Positions 16,159-25,236 of a stretch of DNA of 64,000 bases are shown here, in pieces (position 1 is the stretch's first letter; every line of letters starts with the position of its first letter). The notes beneath the pieces were generated by a model. That model worked only from the letters and a program-made list of their open reading frames with translations, was not told the origin of the DNA and ran no database searches. The position numbers and the translations under genes were made by a program. The stretch spans positions 2,825,998-2,889,997 of the forward strand of contig NZ_CP098514.1 in NCBI RefSeq assembly GCF_023703775.1. Reading direction: 5' to 3'. The stretch is from Haloplanus sp. GDY1. Lineage in GTDB: Archaea > Halobacteriota > Halobacteria > Halobacteriales > Haloferacaceae.

Positions 16159-16743
16159 ATGCTCATCACGCTCGAAGGGCTCGACGGGAGCGGCAAGACG
16201 ACGGCCTGGCGGGCGCTCCGCGACCGCTACCCCGACGCCGTGTTCACGCGCGAGCCCACCGACTCGTGGTACGGCGAGGCCGTCCGCCGCTCCGTCGAGG
16301 ACGACGACGCCGACCCGCTGGCGGAACTCTTCCTCTACATGGCCGACCACGCCGACCACCTCGCCCGGGTGGTGCGTCCCGCCCTCGCCGAGGGGTCGCT
16401 CGTCGTCTCGGACCGCTACTCGGACTCCCGGATCGCCTACCAGGCGGCGACGCTCGCGGACTCGCCCCTCGACGATCCCTTCGCGTACGTCCGCTCGATC
16501 CACGGGCCCGTCTCCCGACCACCCGATGCGACGCTCTATCTCGACGTCGACCCCGAAACCGCCGCCGAGCGAAGCGGGCGGACGGACAAGTTCGAGCGGG
16601 TGGCACACCTCCGGGCCGTCCGGGAGGGGTACGAGCGACTGCTCGACGCCGATCCGGAGCGGTTCGTCCGCATCGACGCGACGCGCCCGCAGGCCGCCGT
16701 CCTCGACGACGTGACGGCCGCGGTCGACCGCCTGCTGGACTAG
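16159..16743 (+). CDS. tmk: thymidylate kinase
   Basis: 194 residues. The P-loop [16 protein letters not shown] is at the N-terminus, with [11 protein letters not shown] and the DRY motif in [18 protein letters not shown]-like region with Arg/Asp ([13 protein letters not shown]) follows. It phosphorylates dTMP to dTDP with ATP. The start is the first ATG before the P-loop. It overlaps the convergent small membrane gene by 4 bases. Upstream lie two palindromes shared with the divergent oxidoreductase gene. Confidence 0.95.
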   Translation: MLITLEGLDGSGKTTAWRALRDRYPDAVFTREPTDSWYGEAVRRSVEDDDADPLAELFLYMADHADHLARVVRPALAEGSLVVSDRYSDSRIAYQAATLADSPLDDPFAYVRSIHGPVSRPPDATLYLDVDPETAAERSGRTDKFERVAHLRAVREGYERLLDADPERFVRIDATRPQAAVLDDVTAAVDRLLD

Positions 16744-17060
16744 CGCCCCGTCGTCTCGGGGAGTTCGTACTCGTCCGGCGCGGGCACGTACAGCACGTCG
16801 ATGGTCACGCCGAGGGCCATCGGGATGGCGACCATCAGCCCGATGACGGCCCCGGTGCTCCCCAGGTCGACGCCGACGCCGAGGCTGAACGCGACGATGG
16901 TCGTGATCACGAGGACGAGGGGGACCAGGAGCGCGGTGTACACGACCGTCCCCCACCGGGTGTGCAGCTGAATCCGGAAAAAGCGGGTCATGACCGCCGC
17001 GGCCAGCGTGTTGGCCACGAAGACGACGGCCATCAGGCCGACATCCAGGAGGGTCGCCAT
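16740..17060 (-). CDS. small hypothetical membrane protein
   Basis: 106 residues with three predicted TM helices (about 6-24, 38-60 and 72-95) and a short polar C-terminus ([14 protein letters not shown]). No family is recognised. It is convergent with tmk, overlapping by 4 bases, and follows the 161-residue hypothetical gene with about 40 bases between them, so it may share that promoter. Confidence 0.75.
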   Translation of the reverse strand: MATLLDVGLMAVVFVANTLAAAVMTRFFRIQLHTRWGTVVYTALLVPLVLVITTIVAFSLGVGVDLGSTGAVIGLMVAIPMALGVTIDVLYVPAPDEYELPETTGR

Positions 17061-17099
17061 GGTGGACGTGGGGGCTCGACCGGCTTTGGCCTGTCGCTT

Positions 17100-17585
17100 C
17101 TAGCCCTCGGCGCCCTGTCGGGCTCGGTCGATCAACCGCGCCACCGCACCCGTGTAGTCGTACCCCGGGACGATCCCCTGGACGTAGGTGCCCTCGACGT
17201 AGTTGACGACCGCGGCGGCGTCGTCGACGCCCCGCCGCTCGTCGATGTCGGTGAAGCTCACCTCGACGATCACCTCCGCGTCCGTCAGCCGAACCGTCGG
17301 CTCGAAGTCGTGATCGCCGCGGACGACCCCGTCGGCGTCCGCCACCCGGAGTTCGAACGTCTCCAGCCATCCCTCCTCGACCACCGCCGCCACGTCGCCC
17401 TCGACGGCCGCCGAGAGCGACGGCGCCCGAACCTCCACCTCGTAGTCGATCCGCCCCTCGCTCTCGGCCGCCCGCACGACCGCGTCGAAGGGCGTCGTCG
17501 TCGCCTCGAACCGTCCGTCCTCCGCCGCCTCGAACGCGTCGTGGTCGCGAAACGCCCGCGTCGCCCGTCCGGTTCCCTCTGTCAT
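17100..17585 (-). CDS. haloarchaeal conserved hypothetical protein (DUF5813-like)
   Basis: 161 residues from the ATG at 17585 (MTEGTGRATRAFRDHDAF). Upstream in-frame codons are Arg-rich and non-conserved, so this start is preferred. It is soluble, with alternating beta-type segments (IDYEVEVRAPSL, DFEPTVRLTDAEVIVEVSF) and a final region VEGTYVQGIVPGYDY. The overall pattern resembles a small haloarchaeal family of unknown function. No enzyme motif is seen. Confidence 0.78.
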   Translation of the reverse strand: MTEGTGRATRAFRDHDAFEAAEDGRFEATTTPFDAVVRAAESEGRIDYEVEVRAPSLSAAVEGDVAAVVEEGWLETFELRVADADGVVRGDHDFEPTVRLTDAEVIVEVSFTDIDERRGVDDAAAVVNYVEGTYVQGIVPGYDYTGAVARLIDRARQGAEG

Positions 17586-17675
17586 GGGTCGAGACAGGGC
17601 GTGAGCGGGGAAAAGTCCCTCGCGTCGTCGGTGCGGAGGCTTTCGGCCACCCCGACATCCTGCCGACGGCGGCAC

Positions 17676-18094
17676 GTTTAAGTTCCTTCCTCCGCTTGTG
17701 TCGTGTGACGCTTCGTCTGGAGGGCCGAAGCGTCAGCGGGGACCAATTCAGGGCGGCAAGCGACCGTACGGACCCCTCTTTCCCCGTACGCTCGCTTTTC
17801 GCTTTTGCACCTCGATATCCGAGCTACAGCCACCGAGCGGCCGCTCCGACGCCGAGCCGTGGCATCGCCTGTCCGCTCCACTCCGCGATTCGGCTCCCCT
17901 GACTCCCCCATTCGACTCCCCTGACTCCCCCATTCGACTCTCCTGGACACACTGCACGCTCCTCACGTTCGTTCGGCGGGAGTGCGAGGGAGGGGATTCG
18001 AACCACGGTCGTTGCGCTCGCTCCGCTCGCTGCACTCCCTGATTCGAATCCCCAGGACGCACTGCACGCTCCTCACGTTCGTTCGGAGCGGCAG
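17676..18094. repeat. tRNA-derived degenerate repeat array downstream of tRNA-Leu
   Basis: This 420-base stretch has no credible gene. Read on the minus strand, away from tRNA-Leu, it contains a 21-base copy of the tRNA 3' part (T arm and acceptor; plus-strand GCGAGGGAGGGGATTCGAACC at 17982-18002). Together with the preceding ~30 bases this forms a direct repeat: 17950-18002 matches 18060-18116 almost exactly. Further degenerate ATTCGA-plus-C-run units recur near 17895-17945 and 18041-18055. Such 3'-end copies are what serial integration at a tRNA gene leaves behind. No integrase gene is in the window. Confidence 0.7.
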
Positions 18095-18179
18095 TGCGAG
18101 GGAGGGGATTCGAACCCCCGAACTCCTACGAGAGCGGGTCTTAAGCCCGCCGCCTTTGGCCTGGCTCGGCCACCCTCGC
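18095..18179 (-). tRNA. tRNA-Leu (anticodon UAA)
   Basis: An 85-base gene with a 7-base acceptor stem GCGAGGG/CCCTCGC and discriminator A. The anticodon stem-loop reads GGGCTTAAGACCC in the gene direction (loop CTTAAGA, anticodon TAA). There is a long variable arm and the T arm GGGGGTTCGAATCCCC. The long variable arm and the anticodon both identify leucine. CCA is not encoded. A partial copy of its 3' end lies about 90 bases downstream. Confidence 0.96.
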
Positions 18180-18242
18180 CCGGGTTCCCGTTTCCCGCTT
18201 TGCCGCAAGTGGCTTTCGGTCGTCGGGGCGCCCCGACACCGC

Positions 18243-18758
18243 TCAGTCGCGGTGCTGGAACTCGACCGACGCCCCCAGAATCTCGGCGAGGGACTCCACC
18301 GTCTCCTGCAGTTCCGCGATCTGACGCTCCTGTCGGTCGAGTCGCTCGGCCATCCCCTCGACGGACGTCTCTAGGGCCGCCAGTTCACCCTCCAGATCCT
18401 CGGGGACGTCCTCCGACAGCGCCTCGATGGTGTCGAGTACCTCGTCCGCCTCCTCGGCCGAGACGAGGCCGTGTTCGGACGGGTTCGTGAGCATCCGCCG
18501 GTGGGAGAGGATCGCCTCCGAGACGCTCTCGCTCCCGTCGGGAAGCGTGATCGTCAGCGGTTCGACGTCGCCGCTCCCCGTCTCGATGGCCGAGTCGACG
18601 GCGTCGCTCCCGTCGTCAGCCGTCGCCTCGGCCGCCTCGTCGTCCGCGTCGACGAGGTTGGCCGTCGCCTCCTCGCTCGGGTCCGTGCCGTTCGACTCCG
18701 TCCGGTCGGCCTCCATGGGATTCGGGTCCATATCTCGGCTACCGGTCCCCGTGGTCAT
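18243..18758 (-). CDS. acidic coiled-coil hypothetical protein
   Basis: 171 residues. The first half is very acidic and low in complexity (Asp, Glu, Ala, Thr). The second half contains LTITLPDGSESVSEAILSHRRML and a heptad-like helix (about 120-165, AALETSVEGMAERLDRQERQ) predicted to be a coiled coil. There is no signal or TM segment. Alternative starts are the Met codons at 18731 and 18716. Function unknown; the coiled coil suggests self-association or a partner protein. Confidence 0.7.
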   Translation of the reverse strand: MTTGTGSRDMDPNPMEADRTESNGTDPSEEATANLVDADDEAAEATADDGSDAVDSAIETGSGDVEPLTITLPDGSESVSEAILSHRRMLTNPSEHGLVSAEEADEVLDTIEALSEDVPEDLEGELAALETSVEGMAERLDRQERQIAELQETVESLAEILGASVEFQHRD

Positions 18759-18818
18759 AAACCATCGTCAGACAGTAATTTCCTTTCTGATACGTCTGCG
18801 GCGGATTCTCGCCGCCCC

Positions 18819-19679
18819 TCACCCGTAGTGGTCCGCCTCGACCCGCCGGTCGAACGCCGTCGCGAGGCGGTCGGTCACCGGGCCGCCGCCGACGGCGACG
18901 CCGTCGACGGTCGCCACGGGCCGAACCTCCCACGTCGTGTTCGTCAGGAACGCCTCGTCGGCCTCGCGGACGGCGTCGACGCCGTACGCGCCCGTCTCGA
19001 CCGGCACGTCCAGGTCCGCCGCCAGGTCGAGGACGACCGCCCGGGTCACGCCCGGGAGGATCGGTCCCGACAGGGCGGGGGTCTTCAGGACGCCGTCGTC
19101 GACGAAGAAGACGTTGCTCGTCGCCCCCTCGGCCACGAACCCATCGGCGTCGCGGATCAGGGCCTCGTCGGCGTCGGTCCCGCGGATGTCCAGTCGTGCT
19201 AGGATTCCATCGAGGTAGTTGTGGGTCTTGGCGTCGGCCGGCATCGCCGACTCCGGGATCCGCCGCCGCTCGACCGTCCGCAGCGTCGCGGGACCGTCCC
19301 ACACGTCCTCCCCGCCGACGCCGCCGCGGGGGAGGGGCTTGACGACGACGACGACCGACGGATCGACCTCGGGGTCGGGCGTCAGCTTGCCGGGTTGGAC
19401 CCCCCGCGTCACGGAGACCCGGACGTAGGCGTCGTCGAGGCCGTTGGCGTCGAGCGTCTCCCGGAGCCGCTCCCGGAGGTCCGCGGGGACGGCCGCACCC
19501 ATCCCCAGGGTCTCGCAGGTGTCGACGAGTCGGTCGCGATGGGCCGCCCACTCGAAGACGTCGCCGCCGTAGGCCCGACACGTCTCGAAGCCGGCGTCGC
19601 CGTAGAGGAAGCCCCGGTCGTCGACCCGCACCGTCGCCTCCGTGGCGGGCACGAGGCGGCCGTTCACGTGGTACTGCAT
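18819..19679 (-). CDS. pabC: aminodeoxychorismate lyase-like PLP enzyme (class IV)
   Basis: 286 residues of fold-type IV PLP enzyme. The cofactor Lys is in DAKTHNYLDGILARL (near 155), and the phosphate-cup signature EGATSNVFFVDDG follows. Branched-chain and D-amino-acid aminotransferases share the fold, but the gene overlaps pabA by 16 bases at the end of a pabB-pabA-pabC operon. This favours conversion of 4-amino-4-deoxychorismate to p-aminobenzoate plus pyruvate, for folate or pterin cofactor synthesis. Confidence 0.88.
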   Translation of the reverse strand: MQYHVNGRLVPATEATVRVDDRGFLYGDAGFETCRAYGGDVFEWAAHRDRLVDTCETLGMGAAVPADLRERLRETLDANGLDDAYVRVSVTRGVQPGKLTPDPEVDPSVVVVVKPLPRGGVGGEDVWDGPATLRTVERRRIPESAMPADAKTHNYLDGILARLDIRGTDADEALIRDADGFVAEGATSNVFFVDDGVLKTPALSGPILPGVTRAVVLDLAADLDVPVETGAYGVDAVREADEAFLTNTTWEVRPVATVDGVAVGGGPVTDRLATAFDRRVEADHYG

Positions 19680-20245
19680 CGGTCCAGGAAGTTGCGGACG
19701 AGTCGCCGCCCGTCGTCGGTCAGGATACTCTCGGGGTGGAACTGCACGCCGACGTGGGGTTTCTCCCGGTGCCGGACGCCCATCACGACCCCGTCCTCGT
19801 CGTCGGTGTGGGCCGTCTCCTCCAACACCGGGGGGACGTCGTCCGGGTCGACGGCCAGCGAGTGGTACCGCCCCACCTCCATCCGGTCGGGGAGGCCGGC
19901 GAAGACCCCCTCGCCGTCGTGGTGGATCACGGAGCGCTTGCCGTGGACCACCTCGGGGGCGTGGCCGACCGACGCGCCGTGGACCGCACAGAGCGCCTGG
20001 TGGCCGAGACAGACGCCGAGCGTGGGATACTCGAGGTCGGCGAAGACGGGCATCGACACCCCCGCGTCCGCCGGGGTTCCGGGTCCGGGCGAGACGACGA
20101 TGGCGTCCGGATCGACCGCCCGGATCCCCGCGACGTCCACCGCGTCGTTCCGGCGGACGACCACCTCGTCGGCCGCCTCGCCGACGTACTGGACGAGGTT
20201 GTACGCGAAGGAGTCGTAGTTGTCGACGACGAGGACGCGGGTCAT
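19664..20245 (-). CDS. pabA: aminodeoxychorismate/anthranilate synthase glutamine amidotransferase subunit
   Basis: 193 residues, class I glutamine amidotransferase. The start [17 protein letters not shown], oxyanion strand [13 protein letters not shown], nucleophile Cys in [12 protein letters not shown], and the His-Glu pair in [11 protein letters not shown] complete the triad. It supplies ammonia to the PabB partner, whose gene overlaps its start by 4 bases. A TrpG role cannot be excluded from sequence alone, but the pabC neighbour supports p-aminobenzoate synthesis. Confidence 0.92.
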   Translation of the reverse strand: MTRVLVVDNYDSFAYNLVQYVGEAADEVVVRRNDAVDVAGIRAVDPDAIVVSPGPGTPADAGVSMPVFADLEYPTLGVCLGHQALCAVHGASVGHAPEVVHGKRSVIHHDGEGVFAGLPDRMEVGRYHSLAVDPDDVPPVLEETAHTDDEDGVVMGVRHREKPHVGVQFHPESILTDDGRRLVRNFLDRCSTT

Positions 20246-21690
20246 CTGGCGCTCGCCTCCACGTCCATCTCCGCGTCGTCGCCGAGGGCGGTGTCGACGG
20301 CCGTGATCAGCGCCCGCGCCTTCGCCAGCGTCTCGTCGTACTCGCGGTCCGGGACCGAGTCGTGGACGACGCCGCCGCCCACCCGCAGGTGGTACTCCTC
20401 GCCGTGACGGACCAGCGTTCGGATGATGATGTTGAGCGTCGCCCGGCCGTCGAAGCCAATGGCCGCCATGCTCCCCGTGTACGGCCCGCGGCGGTGGGTC
20501 TCCACCTCGTCGATGATCTCCATCGTCCGTGGCTTGGGCGCGCCCGTGATCGTCCCGCCCGGGAACAGGGCGCCGATGGCGTCACCGAGGTCGTACCCCT
20601 CGTGGAGACGGCCGGACACCGTCGAGACGAGGTGGAACACCTCCGAGTAGCGGTCGATCCGGCGGTACTCGTCGACGGTGACCGACCCGTACTCGCTCAC
20701 CTTCCCCAGGTCGTTTCGCTCCAGGTCGACCAGCATCGCGTGTTCCGCCCGCTCCTTCTCGTCGTTTCGGAGGTCGGCCTTCAGTCGGCGGTCGGCCGCC
20801 TCGTCCGCCCCTCGGGGACGGGTGCCCGCGATGGGCTCCGTCTCCAGTCGGTCGCCCGCCCGCTCCAGCAGGAGTTCGGGGCTCGCGCTCACCAGATCCA
20901 CGCCCGGGAACTCCACCAGCCCGGAGTACGGCGCCGGGTTCACCGTCCGGAGCGCCGCGAAGGCCTCGACCGGGTGGACCGCCGCGGGGGCGGTCAGGCG
21001 GTGGGAGACGTTCGCCTGGAACGTGTCGCCGTCGCGGATGTACTCCTTGACCCGCCGCACCCGGTCGCCGTAGGCCCCGCGGTCACACGAACTCTCGAAG
21101 GTGACCGGCCCCGTCGTCGGGGGGTCGCCGACCGACGGGTCGCCCGTCCGCGCCGCCTCGGCCAGGGCCGTCGCGCGCGCCAGACCGCGCTCGTAGGCGG
21201 CGTCGGGGTCGTCGCCGACCCGCGGCGTCGCGACGATCCGCAGCGTCGACTCGCCCGCCCGCCACGCGGCGAGGCAGGTGTACCGCGCCAGCTGGAGCCG
21301 CGGGAGCCCCCTGTCGTCGACGGTCGTCTCCGGCAGGTCCTCGATTTCGCGGACGGCGTCGTAGGAGAGCCACCCGAAAAAGCCGCCCGGATAGGGCACC
21401 TCGCAGTCCCCCCGGACCAGGGACTCCGTATCGACCAGTTCCGTGATGGCGTCGAGGACGCCCTCGCCGTCCACCTCGCGGACGAAGTCGGGATCGACGC
21501 CGAAGTAGCCCCACCCCGGCCGCCCGCCCGACGTCTCGAAGAACACCGAGGGGGCCTCGCGCCGCGCCCGCCGGTAGGCCTCGAACGGGTCGCGGTCGAT
21601 TCGCACCTCGACGGGCACGCGCGTCGACGGCGACGCGCCGTCGGCCGCCGCGCGGAACGCGTCGAGCGACGTTTCGATTCGCGGGCTCAC
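20242..21690 (-). CDS. pabB: aminodeoxychorismate synthase component I
   Basis: 482 residues of the chorismate-binding TrpE/PabB family. The C-terminal half carries [55 protein letters not shown] and [17 protein letters not shown], covering the active site. It makes 4-amino-4-deoxychorismate from chorismate with PabA-derived ammonia. The order pabB-pabA-pabC with overlaps of 4 and 16 bases marks a tight operon. TrpE is the alternative; a PabC-type lyase next door argues against it. Confidence 0.9.
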   Translation of the reverse strand: MSPRIETSLDAFRAAADGASPSTRVPVEVRIDRDPFEAYRRARREAPSVFFETSGGRPGWGYFGVDPDFVREVDGEGVLDAITELVDTESLVRGDCEVPYPGGFFGWLSYDAVREIEDLPETTVDDRGLPRLQLARYTCLAAWRAGESTLRIVATPRVGDDPDAAYERGLARATALAEAARTGDPSVGDPPTTGPVTFESSCDRGAYGDRVRRVKEYIRDGDTFQANVSHRLTAPAAVHPVEAFAALRTVNPAPYSGLVEFPGVDLVSASPELLLERAGDRLETEPIAGTRPRGADEAADRRLKADLRNDEKERAEHAMLVDLERNDLGKVSEYGSVTVDEYRRIDRYSEVFHLVSTVSGRLHEGYDLGDAIGALFPGGTITGAPKPRTMEIIDEVETHRRGPYTGSMAAIGFDGRATLNIIIRTLVRHGEEYHLRVGGGVVHDSVPDREYDETLAKARALITAVDTALGDDAEMDVEASAR

Positions 21691-21750
21691 GGATCCGTCC
21701 TCCGGCCCGCACGCTCCGTCGGTCGGCCTGACCGCGTCGTCGCCGCCCGC

Positions 21751-22296
21751 TCAGCGGTCCACATCCACGGACTTCAGCGTCACGTCTTCGGCGGGCTGGT
21801 CGTTCGGTCCCGTCCGCACGGATCCGATGTCCTCGACGACGTCCATCCCGTCGATCACCTCGCCGAAGACGGCGTGGTCGCCGTCCAGGTGTGGCTGGGC
21901 GTCGAGCGTGATGAAGAACTGCGAGCCGTTGGTGTCCGGGCCACGGTTCGCCATCGAGAGGACGCCCGCGCCGTCGTGTCGGAGTTCGTCGTGGAACTCG
22001 TCGTCGAAGGTGTAGCCCGGGCCGCCCCGGCCGGTGCCGGTCGGGTCGCCACACTGGAGCATGAATCCCGAGATGATCCGGTGGAAGGGCACGTCGGTGT
22101 AGAGCGGGTCGGTCCGTTTCTCCCCGCTCTCTGGGTCCTCCCACGCGCCCGTGCCTGCCTCGACGGGGCTGTCCCAGTCGTCGGTGCCCTCGGCCAGGCC
22201 GACGAAGTTCTCGACCGTGTTCGGCGCCCGCTCCGCGAACAGCTCGACCGTGATGTCGCCGTGTGTCGTGTGCAGCGTCGCCGTCGGATTGCTCAT
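21751..22296 (-). CDS. cyclophilin-type peptidyl-prolyl cis-trans isomerase
   Basis: 181 residues forming one cyclophilin domain. [27 protein letters not shown] holds the catalytic Arg and neighbouring residues; [19 protein letters not shown] and [14 protein letters not shown] complete the active-site surface. There is an insertion of about 25 residues ([20 protein letters not shown]) early in the domain. No signal peptide, so it is a cytoplasmic protein-folding helper. Confidence 0.95.
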   Translation of the reverse strand: MSNPTATLHTTHGDITVELFAERAPNTVENFVGLAEGTDDWDSPVEAGTGAWEDPESGEKRTDPLYTDVPFHRIISGFMLQCGDPTGTGRGGPGYTFDDEFHDELRHDGAGVLSMANRGPDTNGSQFFITLDAQPHLDGDHAVFGEVIDGMDVVEDIGSVRTGPNDQPAEDVTLKSVDVDR

Positions 22297-22354
22297 ACGT
22301 TCCCCTCGCGGTCCGGCGGGATAACGTTGCTGACCGCGACCGCGCTCGCCGCGC

Positions 22355-23383
22355 TCAGTCGTCGGTCGGCGTGGGCGTCGGGGTCGGCGTGGGCGTTGGC
22401 GTCGCCGTCGGGGTCGCCGTCGGCGTCGTCGACCGGTCGTCGTCGTCCCCGTTCTCGCCGTCCTCGTCGTCGCTCGACGGCCGGTGGTCGCCCCGGAGCA
22501 TGAACTCCGCGACGTAGGCGACGAACTGCTCGTTGTCGGCCACCCGGTACCGATCCCCGCGCAGGAAGGTCTTGTCGCCGAGCAACATCGCGTTGTTCGT
22601 CCGCACCGCGACCGGGTACGTACCGGTCACGTCGTCGCTGCCGGACTTGTGGGTGTTCGGCGCGCTCCGCAGGAGGACGGTCCCGTCGCTGACGGTGACC
22701 GCCGCGGCGGTGTACATCGTCGTCCGCTCGACGTCGTCCAGGTCCCCCTGTCCCGTCGGCCGCGCGACGATGTGTTTGAACGTGCCGTCGGCGTGTTCCT
22801 GGTTGTAGAGGTACTGCGTGTCGACGCTCATCCCGTACGGGGAGGCCAGCGTCGTCAGGCGACTCTCCTGGCTCTGGATGGTGGTGCCGAGGAGCCCGGT
22901 GCTGATGGCGGTTCGATCCGGTTCGCCGACCATCACCAGGTGACCGCCGTTCCCCGTGAACTGCCGCACGTCGTCGACGTCGCCCGGCATGTACTCCGAG
23001 CCGGGGTCGATCACGAGGAACGCGTCCGCACCCTCCAGCTGTGCCGCCAGGTTCCCGGACCCGTGGAACTCGACGTTGAACCCGTGTCGAATCAGCGCGT
23101 CGACCAGCGGTTCGATGTCCGCTCGCGTCACGCGGTTGGCGTGCCCGCGGTCGATGAGCACCGTCCCGTTCGTGGTGGCGTCGGGACCGGGGTTCGGGTC
23201 GACGGTCCCCGTCGCCGGCATGGTTTCGAGGGCGACGTCGTCGGGGTCGTACTCGGGGTTCTCGAGCGTCGCCTCGTCGTCGTCGCTCGGCGCGAGCAGC
23301 GTCGGCCCGACGGCCGCGACGCCGACCACGACGACCACCGTCAGGACGAGCGCCGCGAGGCGCTTGCCCGCCTCACGCCACAT
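22355..23383 (-). CDS. membrane-anchored DUF4350-like surface protein with Thr-Pro repeat tail
   Basis: 342 residues. One N-terminal TM helix (about 10-32) is followed by an extracellular domain resembling DUF4350 ([55 protein letters not shown]). A run of Asp/Glu and then a Thr-Pro dipeptide repeat end the chain. The start overlaps the end of the SppA-like gene by 11 bases, so they are co-transcribed and possibly act together at the membrane. The Thr-Pro tail is a likely O-glycosylated stalk, but it sits at the free C-terminus rather than before an anchor. Confidence 0.82.
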   Translation of the reverse strand: MWREAGKRLAALVLTVVVVVGVAAVGPTLLAPSDDDEATLENPEYDPDDVALETMPATGTVDPNPGPDATTNGTVLIDRGHANRVTRADIEPLVDALIRHGFNVEFHGSGNLAAQLEGADAFLVIDPGSEYMPGDVDDVRQFTGNGGHLVMVGEPDRTAISTGLLGTTIQSQESRLTTLASPYGMSVDTQYLYNQEHADGTFKHIVARPTGQGDLDDVERTTMYTAAAVTVSDGTVLLRSAPNTHKSGSDDVTGTYPVAVRTNNAMLLGDKTFLRGDRYRVADNEQFVAYVAEFMLRGDHRPSSDDEDGENGDDDDRSTTPTATPTATPTPTPTPTPTPTDD

Positions 23384-24389
23384 GCGTCCCTCCCACGGCG
23401 GCGGTCGGAACGGGCGTCCCGCTGTCGTCCGCCATCGGCACGTCCGGGGGGGTGCCCCCCGCGCCGCCGGACGCGTGGACCGTCTCGTCGCCGTCGTTCG
23501 AGACGTCGAGATACGTCGCCGGCACCATCAGGAAGACGGGCCCCGACGGGTCCTCGCCGTAGAGGTACTCCGCCGACACCATCGTCTTGTTCGGCGCCGT
23601 CGACGCGACGTAGTTCGACCGCGAGAGGAACCGCGCCGTGCCGTCCGGGCGCATCACCCGCACGTCGTAGCGGTCGAGCCCCGCCCGGTCGGCCGCGTGT
23701 TCGACCGCCGCCTGTCGGCCGCCGATGGCGTCGACGAGGCCCCGCTGGACCGCCTGGGTCCCGCTGTAGATGCGCGCCTGTTCGAGTTCCGTCCGGCTGA
23801 GGTTCAGCCGGTCACCACGCTGCTCGAAGATCGCCCCGATGAAGGCGTTCCCCAGGGATTCGAGGACGTAGTCGAACTCGCGGGCGTCGCCGCCGGTCAG
23901 CTTGTTCGGCCCCGTCGTCGCGATGAGGTCCGTCGGTTCGAGCTCCGTCGGTGCCGTCGCCAGCACCCCGACGCTCCCGACGGTCGACGCCGGTTTGGCG
24001 TAGATGCGGTCGCTCGGGGCGATGGTGTAGTACGCCCCGGAGGCCGCGGAGGCGTCGACGCTGGTCACGAGGGGCATCTCCGCCGCGGTCCGCTTGGACT
24101 GGAGGTACAACTCCTCGCTGGCGGCGGCGCCACCACCCCCGCTGTTCACGAGCAACACGACGGCCTTCACGTCCGGGTCGTTCCGGGCCTGCTGGAGCAT
24201 CGACGAGACGCCCGCCGAGGTCGACCCGTCGATGGTGCCCGAGATGGGGACGACCGCTACCGTGCCCTCCGTCGACGAGGCGTTCCACGCGACGGGAGCC
24301 AGTGCGAGTCCCACGACCACCCCGACCGCCACGAACAGCACGTACGACCGTGCGATCCGCGACAGGAGGGCTCGGATTCTACTCGCCAT
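23373..24389 (-). CDS. sppA: SppA-like S49 family membrane peptidase
   Basis: About 338 residues. One N-terminal TM helix (about 15-37) precedes GTVAVVPISGTIDG and VKAVVLLVNSGGGGAAASEEL. The SASGAYY segment carries the putative catalytic Ser, followed by YAKPASTVGSVGV, all hallmarks of S49 signal-peptide peptidases. These degrade leftover signal peptides or cleave membrane proteins. The start at 24389 (MASRIRALL) is preferred to one 21 bases upstream. The C-terminal ~70 residues are less conserved and low in complexity. It overlaps the DUF4350-like gene. Confidence 0.88.
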   Translation of the reverse strand: MASRIRALLSRIARSYVLFVAVGVVVGLALAPVAWNASSTEGTVAVVPISGTIDGSTSAGVSSMLQQARNDPDVKAVVLLVNSGGGGAAASEELYLQSKRTAAEMPLVTSVDASAASGAYYTIAPSDRIYAKPASTVGSVGVLATAPTELEPTDLIATTGPNKLTGGDAREFDYVLESLGNAFIGAIFEQRGDRLNLSRTELEQARIYSGTQAVQRGLVDAIGGRQAAVEHAADRAGLDRYDVRVMRPDGTARFLSRSNYVASTAPNKTMVSAEYLYGEDPSGPVFLMVPATYLDVSNDGDETVHASGGAGGTPPDVPMADDSGTPVPTAAVGGTHVA

Positions 24390-24413
24390 GCCTATGGGTT
24401 GGCATACCACTAC

Positions 24414-24419
24414 AAAAAA
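24414..24419 (-). terminator. oligo-T run after the PHP gene
   Basis: In the minus direction, six T residues (CGTTTTTTGTAG) begin 10 bases after the PHP gene stop. Archaeal RNA polymerase terminates readily at such T runs. The same A/T-rich stretch lies about 26 bases before the sppA ATG and may double as its TATA region. Confidence 0.45.
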
Positions 24420-24428
24420 CGTCGGTCG

Positions 24429-25199
24429 TCAGCGAACGGCGAGTTCGGCGAGCAACTGCGCGCCACGCATCACGCCGGCTCTGGCCGCCGCGCCGCCCTT
24501 GAGTGCGCCGGCCTTCGCGTAGTAGCCGCTCTTTCGCGCGGAGCCGATGGCGTAGTGTCGCGCCGACGTCGCGATGGGCTGGTGTCGGCCGCGCATCCGC
24601 GTCGCGCCCGTCCGCATCGCCGACAGCACCGCCTCGCCGTCGAGGGTCGCCCGGTCGACGTCCTCGACCACGAGTTCCGTGTAGGCCCGCCCCACGTGTG
24701 GCACCGAGTGGGCGTCGCTGGCGGCGAGGGCCGGATACCCGCGCTCCGCGGCGAACCGCCGCGCCCGCCGGTTTCGGAACCCCGTGAACAGCCACGAGTT
24801 GAACACCTCGACGGCGTCGCAGTCGACGAGGTGACGCCGCGGAATCCCGTGCCGGGACCGCTGGAACGGATGGGGGACGACCGCCACGCCGCCGTGATCG
24901 CGAACCCACGCGACCGTCTCGTCGAGCGGGGCGCGCCGGGGCGGCATCTCCGAGACGCCGATGGCGAGCAGGTGGCCCACCGCCGTCGACACCTCCACGC
25001 CGGGGATGCCGAGCAGTCCGTACTCGGGGGCGAGTTCCGCCGCCCGCAGCGACTCGTGGATCACGTCGTGATCGGTGACGACGATGCCGTCGAGCCCGAT
25101 TTCGGCCGCCTGCTCCAGGAGCAACTCGACGGGGTCGTGGCCGTCGTAGGAGGCCTCCGAGTGGACGTGCGGGTCGATCCGGATCGTCGTCTGGCTCAC
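24429..25199 (-). CDS. PHP-domain metal-dependent phosphoesterase
   Basis: 256 residues. The PHP fold is clear: IDPHVHSEASYDGHDP, GLDGIVVTDHDVIHE, GIPGVEVSTAVGHLLAIG, GGVAVVPHPFQRSRHG and ALAASDAHSVPHVG supply the metal-binding His/Asp/Glu set. The likely activity is hydrolysis of a phosphomonoester, nucleotide or short oligonucleotide. The C-terminal 60 residues are basic and Ala-rich. It stands alone, between the DapA-family gene and sppA on the same strand. Confidence 0.9.
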   Translation of the reverse strand: MSQTTIRIDPHVHSEASYDGHDPVELLLEQAAEIGLDGIVVTDHDVIHESLRAAELAPEYGLLGIPGVEVSTAVGHLLAIGVSEMPPRRAPLDETVAWVRDHGGVAVVPHPFQRSRHGIPRRHLVDCDAVEVFNSWLFTGFRNRRARRFAAERGYPALAASDAHSVPHVGRAYTELVVEDVDRATLDGEAVLSAMRTGATRMRGRHQPIATSARHYAIGSARKSGYYAKAGALKGGAAARAGVMRGAQLLAELAVR

Positions 25200-25236
25200 A
25201 CGTCCCGTTCGCCGGGACGAAGGATAAGCCTCGTGG

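Noticed and set aside
17698-18042. Short open frames before tRNA-Leu as small genes
   Set aside because: They run through the tRNA-derived repeats in several frames with no consistent coding pattern or promoter.
19642-22503. A 950-codon plus-strand open frame
   Set aside because: Antisense to the pabB-pabA operon and the cyclophilin gene, which all carry intact active-site motifs.
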